Shown here in pieces: positions 1 to 6,055 of a DNA stretch of 19,759 nucleotides. A program made the translations under genes and the position numbers. The DNA lies in NCBI GenBank assembly GCA_039927815.1, contig JBDSUJ010000047.1:1-19759 (forward strand), in the 5' to 3' direction. The notes under the pieces were generated by a model. It ran no database searches. It saw nothing but the letters and a program-made list of their open reading frames with translations, and was not told where the DNA came from. Numbering within the stretch: position 1 is the stretch's first letter; each line of letters starts with the position of its first letter. This DNA comes from Croceibacterium_A sp039927815. Its GTDB lineage: Bacteria > Pseudomonadota > Alphaproteobacteria > Sphingomonadales > Sphingomonadaceae.

Positions 1-2
1 AC

Positions 3-200
3 TTACGCCGCCTGAGCTTCGCTAGTACTGCGGTGGACCTGTTCACTCGCCCAGGCGTCCAAATCATCGACGCAGTAGGTGATGATTTTCTCGCCGAGGC
101 GGCGGAACTTTGGCCCAGTGCCATCGACCCGCTTGCGTTCGAGGGTGGACTGCCCAACGCCGAGGTAAATTGCAGCGTCCGGGGTTCTGAGGTAGCGCAT
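3..200 (-). CDS. AlpA/excisionase-type helix-turn-helix protein
   Basis: A 65-residue DNA-binding protein of the AlpA / HTH_17 (MerR-like, excisionase) type. Residues 3-25 (LRTPDAAIYLGVGQSTLERK region) form the winged-helix start, and KFRRLGEKIITYCVDDLDAW (residues 31-50) is the typical wing followed by the 'Y...DLDAW' end of the family. Such proteins in integrative elements activate the integrase or act as excisionase directionality factors. I chose the ATG at 198-200 because AAGGA lies about 9 bases upstream and the domain begins immediately; a longer reading to 293 adds a stretch without family character. It is the last gene seen in the element, downstream of the integrase on the same strand. 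The family is clear; the exact role (activator or excisionase) is inferred. Confidence 0.8.
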   Translation of the reverse strand: MRYLRTPDAAIYLGVGQSTLERKRVDGTGPKFRRLGEKIITYCVDDLDAWASEQVHRSTSEAQAA

Positions 201-220
201 AACCTGTCGTCCTTCTGCTT

Positions 221-244
221 CCGCAGCGGAAGGCCCGCTAGCGG
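221..244. promoter_or_regulatory. Twin palindromes before the AlpA-type gene
   Basis: Two near-identical GC-rich palindromes, CCGCAGCGG (221-229) and CCGCTAGCGG (235-244), sit 20 to 45 bases upstream of the start of the minus-strand HTH gene. The position suits an operator for autoregulation, but GC-rich palindromes also arise by chance in this genome. No protein-binding evidence can be drawn from sequence alone. Confidence 0.25.
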
Positions 245-299
245 TGACGACCGACCAGTTATGACAAGATGCGGCGAGCAGGTATGGCGCCAATCGGCA

Positions 300-1001
300 C
301 TATTCCGCGGCTGATTTTTCCACCCTGTCGGCGAGAGAGAGCTTTTTCCATGCGGATGAAATAGCCGAGGCTCGCTTGGGCGCTATTCCCGTGACTTGGA
401 CTGCAATTTGAGAATGAACAGCGTCTGCGAACCGCACAAACGGGCCTGCTTCACCCGTGCTCGAGTACGCGGGCGCCCTTCGCCAAACCTCAGAATAGAT
501 ATGAGCTGTCCCCCCGACGAACTTCAGGAATGCTGGCGACCCCGAGTTGCCAGAGCGCCGTGAAGGACTGAGCCGAGACCGTTGCTCTAAGCCCTTTGCC
601 CATTTGGTGATCGCCTGAATGCCTTCGACCGCGCGAGCGACTTCCCTTCCTCCATCACCGCCGCGAGCCAGCTTAGCGATTGCGTGTAAGGCCGAGGCGC
701 CGAGGTAGGGATGGATATTCCCCTGCGCACGGGGGTTGAGCCCCAATTCGCGCTGAAGCGCGTCCCCGGCTGCCGTGATACGCGCCGCCTGGTTCGCCAG
801 CTGCAACGGCGTGGGGGTGTAGTCCGTCCGCAAATCGAGAACATAGCTCAGGGCAAGCTCGTTCAGGCTGAAGGCGAGGGCGTCGATCGAGAAGGGTTTT
901 GCTGGTTCGACGCGCACGGCATTGACGACCATCTGCGCTGAACCGCTGCCAAATATGGCGACACCTTCGCTCGGATGGCACGGCGGTTTGGGAAGGTTCA
1001 C
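300..1001 (-). CDS. Unrecognised integrative-element protein
   Basis: A protein of 233 residues if translated from the GTG at 999-1001, which overlaps the integrase stop in a GTGA arrangement and suggests translational coupling. An ATG at 930-932 (residue 24) is the alternative start; it has no obvious Shine-Dalgarno, and the residues before it are of low quality, so the true N-terminus is open. I do not recognise a characterised family. It has no signal peptide or membrane segment. The middle (about residues 40-140) is predicted helical. The C-terminal third carries FLKFVGGTAHIY (158-169) and GPFVRFA (186-192), a pattern I recall from uncharacterised proteins next to alphaproteobacterial integrases; this is memory, not a search. 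Its neighbours place it in the element's integration module. Confidence 0.7.
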   Translation of the reverse strand: MNLPKPPCHPSEGVAIFGSGSAQMVVNAVRVEPAKPFSIDALAFSLNELALSYVLDLRTDYTPTPLQLANQAARITAAGDALQRELGLNPRAQGNIHPYLGASALHAIAKLARGGDGGREVARAVEGIQAITKWAKGLEQRSRLSPSRRSGNSGSPAFLKFVGGTAHIYSEVWRRAPAYSSTGEAGPFVRFADAVHSQIAVQVTGIAPKRASAISSAWKKLSLADRVEKSAAE

Positions 1002-2323
1002 GCCGCACCCCGCAACTTCACCACGCGGGCGCTTCCCGCGACCGTCGCGGCGAGGGTATCGGCCCACTTGTCGAGCGCGGCGCGCCGCTCCGGCTCGTAG
1101 GCATAGACCTGATAAACGCCCTTCACCCCGGATTCCGTCTCAGTGCGGTGCCCTAGCAAGCGTTCGACAACTTCGGGGGGCGTGCCGGCGCGCTGGCATC
1201 CGCGAGCGAAGGTGCGCCGCGTGTCGTGGATTACAAACTGTTCGATCGCAAGCGGCTCGCGCTCACCGTCCCGCGCGTCGTCCGCCTCAACTGCCTTCAT
1301 CGCCTTATCGAGGCGCGCTTTGGCTCGGCTGAAACCCGAAACGGGCGTCTCGCCGTTGGTAGTGAAAACGAAGTCCTTGCCGTCCTTGCCCGCAATCCGC
1401 GGCAAATCCTTGAAGATCGCCAGCGCGGCCGGAGATAGCGGGATCCAGTGCGGCTCCCCGTTCTTCATCCTGTTGCCGGGAATCAGCCAGCTCGCTTCTT
1501 CCAGATCAAGCTCCGACCACCTTGCTTCCGCGACTTCCCGAAGTCTGGCGCCTGTCAGGAGCAGCAGCTTGTAAACGGGGCCGAACGGCCACCCCAGCAC
1601 CTTGCACGCTTCCCACGTCAGACGTTGTTCGCGCCGATCTAGGTGGCGTTCGCGCTTGGAGCCGGATTGTGGGCGGTCCACTTCCCCGAAGGGTGAGCGG
1701 GCTGTCGGGAATAACTTACGATGCTTCGTGTGGGCGTGGGCGAATATAGCTCGCAGGGCCACATGCGACTTCAGCGCGGCTGATTTGCTTCGCTCCGCAA
1801 TGATGCCGAGGCGTTCATTGATTTCATCGGCGCTGATCGACGGCAGGGGGGTGTTCCCGAAGACGGGGCGAAGGTCGCGGTCAATTATCGCCTCTTGTTC
1901 CTTCCACCGCCGGAGCGATTTCTTCGCCAGCGCCACATAACCATCGGCCACCACGTTGAAGGCCAGCTTAGCGAGGGCCTGTTCGGCAGCTTCCGCTTCA
2001 TCGGCCCGAGCCTGAATCGTCGCGAGCGCTTCCCGCTGGGCGTCGAAAGGATCGACCTTGCGGCGGACCTGCTCGAGCAATTCGGCGGCGCGCGTGCGTG
2101 CGGTGTCAGGCGTCCAAGGCGATCCGTGCCTGCCGATCGTCACCCGGCGAGTAGGTGAGCCCCGCCCTCCGATGCGATATTGGATGAGGTAGGACCGAGA
2201 ACCTTGGTCTGTGACCATGCAGCCGAAGCCCTTTAGCGTGTCGTCCCACAGATAGGCGCGCTTCCCCGCCCGAGGGGCCGTTATAGCGTCAACAGCCCGC
2301 TTGGTGATGCGCCCTACAGCCAT
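998..2323 (-). CDS. P4-type tyrosine recombinase/integrase
   Basis: A 441-residue site-specific recombinase that would integrate and excise the element at tRNA-Trp. The N-terminal arm-type DNA-binding domain (DUF4102, about residues 5-95) has the family pattern of 'LWDDTLKGFGCMV' followed by 'SYLIQYRIGG' and 'IGRHG'. A central SAM-like domain spans about 120-205. The catalytic domain (about 230-430) keeps all expected residues: R260 in LLLTGARLRE, K287 in the beta hairpin, H366 and R369 in IHDTRRT, H392 in RLLGHRT, and the nucleophile Y404. The length is normal for the P4 group, so it appears intact. The ATG at 2321-2323 has no visible Shine-Dalgarno. The gene reads away from the attachment site, and its stop overlaps the start of the downstream gene. 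Confidence 0.93.
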   Translation of the reverse strand: MAVGRITKRAVDAITAPRAGKRAYLWDDTLKGFGCMVTDQGSRSYLIQYRIGGRGSPTRRVTIGRHGSPWTPDTARTRAAELLEQVRRKVDPFDAQREALATIQARADEAEAAEQALAKLAFNVVADGYVALAKKSLRRWKEQEAIIDRDLRPVFGNTPLPSISADEINERLGIIAERSKSAALKSHVALRAIFAHAHTKHRKLFPTARSPFGEVDRPQSGSKRERHLDRREQRLTWEACKVLGWPFGPVYKLLLLTGARLREVAEARWSELDLEEASWLIPGNRMKNGEPHWIPLSPAALAIFKDLPRIAGKDGKDFVFTTNGETPVSGFSRAKARLDKAMKAVEADDARDGEREPLAIEQFVIHDTRRTFARGCQRAGTPPEVVERLLGHRTETESGVKGVYQVYAYEPERRAALDKWADTLAATVAGSARVVKLRGAA

Positions 2324-2653
2324 CGGATAAGCACGGGACTAGCACGCTAGCGGAACCATGTGAAGGAGTCCGGCGACATAAAGCGACACAGAACCGGAAC
2401 AGGGGTGGGTCATGATGGCAATCGAAGCCCACCGGTAACGAGCGACGGGGAAAGCCCTAGTTCTCCAAAACCGAGGGCCGTGGGTTCGAGTCCCTCCACT
2501 CCTGCCAATCCGCGCCGATAAACTGATGCCGCGACGCAACGCCGCGGCAGTTTCCATCGTCATCGCGGATATTTTCATCGTTAACACAGGAACGCTGCGG
2601 CGGGACGGTCATTAGATGCGCCAGACGGTACGCACCGAATAAGGAGTTTCCCC
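2324..2653. other. Gene-free stretch around the attachment site
   Basis: These 330 bases hold no convincing protein gene. From the integrase start to about 2461 is element DNA that probably carries the integrase promoter and recombinase arm sites; a short inverted repeat CTAGC-AC-GCTAG lies at 2339-2350 and GCGACA occurs twice close together near 2371-2388. The tRNA-Trp fragment follows at 2462-2507. From 2508 to 2640 is core-genome DNA leading to the small ORF at 2654, with no promoter I could defend. Confidence 0.5.
2462..2507 (+). other. attR: 3' fragment of tRNA-Trp
   Basis: The sequence begins with the anticodon loop CTCCAAA (anticodon CCA, tryptophan; 2463-2469), continues through the anticodon 3' stem ACCGA, the variable region and the T loop TTCGAGT, and ends with the acceptor 3' strand CACTCCT, discriminator G and encoded CCA at 2507. 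The 5' half is missing: the bases where AGGAGTG and the D arm should be (around 2432-2460) do not pair with the 3' half, and the anticodon 5' stem is TAGTT instead of the expected TCGGT. It is therefore not a working tRNA but the identity segment left at one end of the inserted element. The left limit of the repeat is approximate until the other copy is seen. Confidence 0.85.
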
Positions 2654-2803
2654 ATGGCAGGTCTGAGCTTCCGCAGCAGCAAGCCCGACGGCTGGACGAT
2701 GCCGCGCCCCCACCGCGATCCCAGCACGCGCTACATGATGCACGGTCCGATCCAGCCGATGCACCAGCCCGGCTTCCTCGCCCGCCTGTTCGGCCAGCGC
2801 TGA
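2654..2803 (+). CDS. Small unrecognised protein upstream of secE (49 residues)
   Basis: An ATG with a strong Shine-Dalgarno (AAGGAG, 8 bases upstream) opens a 49-residue frame ending in TGA at 2801-2803. The protein is basic and rich in Pro, Met, Arg and His, with no signal peptide or membrane segment, and ends in FLARLFGQR. It lies between the tRNA-Trp scar and the secE promoter and has its own downstream terminator, so it seems to be a separate transcription unit or the tail of one that began at tRNA-Trp. I cannot assign a function. The strong ribosome site and immediate terminator are the main reasons to regard it as real; conservation across sphingomonads would settle it. Confidence 0.6.
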   Translation: MAGLSFRSSKPDGWTMPRPHRDPSTRYMMHGPIQPMHQPGFLARLFGQR

Positions 2804-2824
2804 AGGCACGTCCAGCAGTTGACG

Positions 2825-2870
2825 CCCCGGCCCGGCTTGTTCGTGAAGAACATGCCGGGACCGGGGCTTT
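2825..2870 (+). terminator. Intrinsic-type terminator after the small ORF
   Basis: A long GC-rich hairpin pairs CCCCGGCCCGGC (2825-2836) with GCCGGGACCGGGG (2854-2866), leaving one bulged A, and the loop contains a further GTTC/GAAC pairing. It is followed by CTTTGCTTTG, a weak T-rich tail. It starts about 20 bases after the stop of the small ORF and ends about 40 bases before the proposed secE promoter, so it separates the two units. Confidence 0.7.
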
Positions 2871-2909
2871 GCTTTGCCCGGGCGCGATAGCGCCGCCACC
2901 AGCCCACGC

Positions 2910-2938
2910 TTGCCTTTCGCGGTTCCGCTAGCTAAATC
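2910..2938 (+). promoter_or_regulatory. Sigma70-like promoter for secE-nusG
   Basis: TTGCCT (2910-2915) and TAAATC (2933-2938) are separated by 17 bases, a reasonable match to a housekeeping alphaproteobacterial promoter. It lies just after the terminator hairpin and about 115 bases before secE, in the only sizeable gap of the region. Inferred from motif and position only. Confidence 0.45.
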
Positions 2939-3054
2939 GCCGCCGACTTCCGACATCGGAGCCACGCAGCCCTTCCCGGAAATCCCCGCGTTTCAGGGGG
3001 CCGGGGCGGCGCGGAGCCTATGGCGAAAACGGATCGAGCAAAGAGGGCATCCAC

Positions 3055-3249
3055 ATGGCCAGCACCAATCCCGGCGAATTCGTCAGCCAGGTTCGCGCCG
3101 AAGCGCGCAAGGTCGTGTGGCCGGGCCGGCAGGAAACCGTCCGCACCGCGATCTTCGTGGCCATCCTGATGGTCATCCTGTCGGTGTTCTTCCTTGGCGT
3201 GGACACCGTATTCGGCATGGCCGTGCGCTGGCTTCTGACGCTCGCCTGA
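3055..3249 (+). CDS. Preprotein translocase subunit SecE
   Basis: SecE, the small clamp subunit of the SecYEG channel in the inner membrane. The 64-residue length is typical of the short bacterial form with a single membrane span. The conserved cytoplasmic amphipathic helix is visible as QVRAEARKVVWPGRQET (residues 12-28), followed by one membrane segment at about 30-60. AGAGG precedes the ATG. nusG follows 31 bases later, the classic secE-nusG pairing, and tRNA-Trp would normally lie upstream. Recognition is secure from motif, length and context. Confidence 0.95.
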   Translation: MASTNPGEFVSQVRAEARKVVWPGRQETVRTAIFVAILMVILSVFFLGVDTVFGMAVRWLLTLA

Positions 3250-3280
3250 GCCTTCGAACAAGACAACGAAAAGAGATCAC

Positions 3281-3820
3281 ATGGCCGCGCGCTGGTACAT
3301 CATTCACGCTTATTCCGGGTTCGAGAACAAGGTTCGCGAATCGATCCTGTCGGAAGCCAACCGCATGGGCCTGGCCGAGGCGGTGGAAGCGGTCGAAGTG
3401 CCGACCGAAACTGTGACCGAAGTCAAGCGCGGCAAGAAAGTCCAGGTCGAGCGCAAGTTCATGCCGGGCTACGTGCTCGCCAAGCTGGTGCTGACCGATG
3501 ACGTCTACCACCTGGTCAAGAACACCCCCAAGGTAACCGGCTTCCTCGGCTCAGGCGCCAAGCCGCAGGCGATCAGCGAACGCGACGCAGCGCGCTATTT
3601 CGGCGGCGTCGCGGAAGCGGCGGCGAGCCCCAAGAAGCAGGTCACCGTCGAATACGACATCGGCGATCAGGTCAAAGTGCTGGAAGGCCCGTTCGCCAGC
3701 TTCAATGGCCATGTCGAGGAACTCGATTTCGACAAGCAGAAGGTCAAGGTCAGCGTCTCGATCTTCGGCCGGGCAACTCCGGTCGAGCTCGACTTCGAGC
3801 AAGTCGAACTGGTCAAGTAA
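3281..3820 (+). CDS. Transcription elongation/antitermination factor NusG
   Basis: NusG binds RNA polymerase and promotes processive elongation, and its C-terminal domain contacts Rho or ribosomal protein S10. The 179-residue product has the NGN domain at about 4-108, beginning RWYIIHAYSGFENKV and containing the hallmark FMPGYVLAKL (60-69), and a KOW domain at about 125-178 with VKVLEGPFASFNG (131-143). AAGAGA lies 7 bases before the ATG. It is co-directional with and close behind secE; the ribosomal protein genes rplK/rplA that often follow are absent, because rsmB converges directly after it. Confidence 0.97.
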   Translation: MAARWYIIHAYSGFENKVRESILSEANRMGLAEAVEAVEVPTETVTEVKRGKKVQVERKFMPGYVLAKLVLTDDVYHLVKNTPKVTGFLGSGAKPQAISERDAARYFGGVAEAAASPKKQVTVEYDIGDQVKVLEGPFASFNGHVEELDFDKQKVKVSVSIFGRATPVELDFEQVELVK

Positions 3821-3826
3821 CTTCAT

Positions 3827-3842
3827 CCCGGACTTATCCGGG
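3827..3842. terminator. Hairpin between converging nusG and rsmB
   Basis: CCCGGA (3827-3832) and TCCGGG (3837-3842) form a 6-bp stem with a CTTA loop in the 29-base gap between the two convergent stops. There is no proper T run on either side, so it is a weak candidate for a shared terminator. Confidence 0.35.
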
Positions 3843-3849
3843 GGCAACG

Positions 3850-5094
3850 TTATTTGCGCCAGCGGGCGATAAAGAACCCGTCGAGGCCGCCCGCCTCGGC
3901 CAGCATCCCCGGATCGGTCCGTAGCCAGCCTTCGGGCGTCGGCAGCAGGCCGGCGGGGAGTTCGTCGGCGCGAATCGGATCGGGCGTTAGCGCTACGCGC
4001 GCGACTTGGTCCTCGCATTCCTCCCGCTCCAGCGAGCACACCGCATAGACCAGCCGCCCACCCGGTTTGACCCAGCGGACTGCGCGGGCGAGCATTTGCG
4101 CTTGCAGCTCGGCCAGCTCGGCGATCTGGCGCCCGCCGATACGGTGGAGCACCTCAGGATGGCGGCGGCACGTGCCGGTGGCGGTGCACGGCGCGTCGAG
4201 CAGCACGGCATCGAACAGCCGCGCACTGTCCCACGTCAGCACGTCGGCCTGGACCAGCTCAGCCTCCAGATGCGTGCGCACGAAGTTCTGGCCGACCCGG
4301 GCGAGCCGCTTGGCGCTGGCATCGAGCGCGGTGACGCGGGCCCCTGCGGCGGCCAGCTGGAGCGCCTTGCCGCCGGGCGCGGCGCACATGTCGAGCACGG
4401 TCTCACCCGGCGCCACGCCGAGCAGCCGCGCGGGCAGCCCGGCGGCGAGATCCTGCACCCACCACGCGCCCTCGGCATAGCCCGCCAGGTCGGGCACGGC
4501 GGTGCCGCGCAGCAAGCGGACATGGCCGGGTATCAGCGACGTACCACCCAGCCGCTCGCACCATTCCGGTGTCTGGGCAGGATCGCGCACCGTCAGGTCG
4601 AGCGGCGGCGGCAGGGCGAGGCCGGCGGCGATCACCTCGGCGCGCTCCCCCCAACGCTCGGCAACCGGGAGCGGGAGGCTGGGCGTGTCGGGCAGCGTCA
4701 CCGCCTGCCTCACGAGCGCGCCGAACACCCCGTGCGCCAGCCGCCGCGGTCCGCCGGTGAGCAGCGGCAGTCCGGTGGAGACGACCGCGTGCGGCGGGGT
4801 TGCCAGCCGCAGCCACTGGGCCAGCATCAGCCGCAGCACCGTGCGTGCCTTGGCATCATCGGCCAAGTTCTGGCGGGTTGCGGTATCGATGAGCGCGTCA
4901 AGATCGGCCAGCCAGCGCAGCGTTTCCCCAGCGATGGCGCGGGCGAGCGCCTGGTCGGAGCTGGTCAGCAGCCCCTTGGTGGCGGGGCCGGCCGCCTGGT
5001 CGAGTGTCTCGCCCCGGCGCAGCACCGCGTCGAGGAGGCGCAGGGCTGCGCGGCGGGCCGCAAGGCCTTGGGTTTCGTGGGAAGCGTGAGTCAC
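3850..5094 (-). CDS. RsmB-type 16S rRNA (cytosine-5) methyltransferase
   Basis: A SAM-dependent RNA m5C methyltransferase of the RsmB/NOP2 family; in E. coli RsmB modifies C967 of 16S rRNA. The 414-residue protein has an N-terminal NusB-like RNA-binding domain (about 10-135) and a Rossmann methyltransferase domain (about 190-412). The SAM-binding motif is DMCAAPGGKALQL (235-247). The two family cysteines are C303 in LDAPCTATGT and the nucleophile C353 in YAVCSLE, so it should be active. The start is a GTG at 5092-5094. It converges on nusG and diverges from the DUF1674 gene with 55 bases between starts. The specific C967 target is inferred from the family and the NusB domain. Confidence 0.92.
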   Translation of the reverse strand: MTHASHETQGLAARRAALRLLDAVLRRGETLDQAAGPATKGLLTSSDQALARAIAGETLRWLADLDALIDTATRQNLADDAKARTVLRLMLAQWLRLATPPHAVVSTGLPLLTGGPRRLAHGVFGALVRQAVTLPDTPSLPLPVAERWGERAEVIAAGLALPPPLDLTVRDPAQTPEWCERLGGTSLIPGHVRLLRGTAVPDLAGYAEGAWWVQDLAAGLPARLLGVAPGETVLDMCAAPGGKALQLAAAGARVTALDASAKRLARVGQNFVRTHLEAELVQADVLTWDSARLFDAVLLDAPCTATGTCRRHPEVLHRIGGRQIAELAELQAQMLARAVRWVKPGGRLVYAVCSLEREECEDQVARVALTPDPIRADELPAGLLPTPEGWLRTDPGMLAEAGGLDGFFIARWRK

Positions 5095-5149
5095 CGCAGC
5101 GCCCTAGAGGGCATTGCGCGGCGCCGCCACCGCGCGCATCGTGCGGGCG

Positions 5150-5308
5150 ATGACCAAGCGTGCCACCGACCGGCCCCGGGCCTTTGCCAAGCCGGCGCAC
5201 TGGAGCGATGCGCCGCCCCCGGCGCCGGCCCCGTGCGCGAATGACGAATCGCGCGGGCCGACGCGTTATGGCGACTGGGTCAAGAACGGCATTGCAATCG
5301 ATTTCTGA
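5150..5308 (+). CDS. DUF1674 / SDHAF4-like small protein
   Basis: A 52-residue protein whose C-terminus GPTRYGDWVKNGIAIDF is the signature of the DUF1674 / succinate dehydrogenase assembly factor 4 family. In eukaryotes SDHAF4 binds the flavinylated SdhA subunit and helps complex II assembly; the bacterial role is less well studied, so function is by homology only. The N-terminal part is basic and proline-rich and probably disordered. I chose the ATG at 5150 (preceded by GCGGGCG); a 12-residue extension is possible. It diverges from rsmB and has a small hairpin with a TTTT tail just downstream. Confidence 0.78.
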   Translation: MTKRATDRPRAFAKPAHWSDAPPPAPAPCANDESRGPTRYGDWVKNGIAIDF

Positions 5309-5336
5309 CGCGCTGCTGGCGGGGTCCGGAACCGAG

Positions 5337-5355
5337 CTTGCCCCCCGCAAGTTTT
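5337..5355 (+). terminator. Short hairpin with T tail after the DUF1674 gene
   Basis: CTTGC and GCAAG pair around a loop of five C and are followed by TTTT (5352-5355). The 5-bp stem is short, but its position 28 bases after the stop and before the cytochrome gene suits an intrinsic terminator. Confidence 0.4.
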
Positions 5356-5391
5356 CCCGGCACGCCATGGCAAAATAAACGGGAGTTCGGG

Positions 5392-6054
5392 ATGCGCGCG
5401 TTGAAGACGAGTCTGTGGTTCGGCATCCTGCCAGTGGCGCTGTCCGGCTGCACTGCCACCAGCACCATGGCACCATCCCAGGCGAGCGCGCTGACCATGC
5501 CCCGGAGCGCCCCGGGCGAGGTCCGCATGGGCGATACGATCGCGACCATGGCCGATCAGTACAATCGACCCCATCCCGGACCCCCGGGAACGGGGGCCAG
5601 CTCATGGGTCGCTGCGTCCCCCTCGCCCGCTTACGTCGACACCAGCCCGCCCCCGCCGCGCGCCGCCGATCCGCCGCCACTCGCCGCAGTTGCCAATCGC
5701 CAGCCGGCCGTCACCCCCCCGGCCGAGCGGGCCGAAGTGACGATGGCCAACGGACCTGCCGCTCCCACTCCCGCCCCGGCAGCTCGCCTGCAAACTGCGG
5801 GCCTGAGCGCAGCGGATATGGCCAAGGGCCGGACACTGTTCGGCAACAATGGCTGCGGCGGATGCCACAAGCTCGCCGACGCGGGCGGCAGCGGCGGGAT
5901 CGGTCCGTCGTTCGATGGCAACGCGGAACTGACTCGTGAGCTGGCGATCAGCACGATCCATGAAGGCCGCGGCGCGATGCCGTCATTCGGCGGGCAGATT
6001 GCCGACGCCGATATCCGCACGCTGGCGGCCTACATCGTTCAGGCGAAGAAGTAG
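5392..6054 (+). CDS. Lipoprotein c-type cytochrome
   Basis: A 220-residue exported monohaem cytochrome c. The N-terminus MRALKTSLWFGILPVALSGC is a lipoprotein signal with lipobox LSGC, so C20 should be lipidated and the +2 residue is Thr, with no Asp to retain it in the inner membrane. Residues 35-135 are a low-complexity Pro/Ala-rich linker. The haem domain (about 135-220) has CGGCH (C155, C158, H159) and a likely distal ligand M196 in GAMPSFG. The ATG at 5392 has GGGAG six bases upstream. It would carry electrons at the periplasmic face, but its partner is not evident. The next gene starts one base after its stop, which suggests a linked function. Confidence 0.88.
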   Translation: MRALKTSLWFGILPVALSGCTATSTMAPSQASALTMPRSAPGEVRMGDTIATMADQYNRPHPGPPGTGASSWVAASPSPAYVDTSPPPPRAADPPPLAAVANRQPAVTPPAERAEVTMANGPAAPTPAPAARLQTAGLSAADMAKGRTLFGNNGCGGCHKLADAGGSGGIGPSFDGNAELTRELAISTIHEGRGAMPSFGGQIADADIRTLAAYIVQAKK

Positions 6055-6055
6055 C

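Larger units (their letters stand above)
1..2507. mobile_element. Right end of an integrative element in tRNA-Trp
   Basis: This is the end of an integrated element, seen as three minus-strand genes (AlpA-type HTH, unknown protein, P4-type tyrosine integrase) next to a 3' fragment of tRNA-Trp. The integrase lies about 140 bases from the fragment, which is the usual spacing for an integrase and its attachment site. The fragment ends with CCA at 2507, and ordinary core genes (a small ORF, secE, nusG) follow. In related alphaproteobacteria tRNA-Trp lies directly upstream of secE, which fits an insertion at that tRNA (known synteny plus inference). The left boundary, cargo genes and the intact tRNA are outside the window, so the size and type (prophage, satellite or genomic island) cannot be judged. 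Confidence 0.75.

Noticed and set aside
2339..2587. 82-residue minus-strand frame covering the tRNA-Trp fragment
   Set aside because: It is the antisense reading of the tRNA (typical 'SGGTRTHGPRF' artefact) and has no ribosome site.
5101..5112. GCCCT-AG-AGGGC inverted repeat between rsmB and the DUF1674 gene
   Set aside because: Short, GC-rich and easily arising by chance; no second copy or regulator nearby.
4006..5244. 412-residue plus-strand frame
   Set aside because: Lies antisense to the well-supported rsmB gene; open only because of high GC codon bias.
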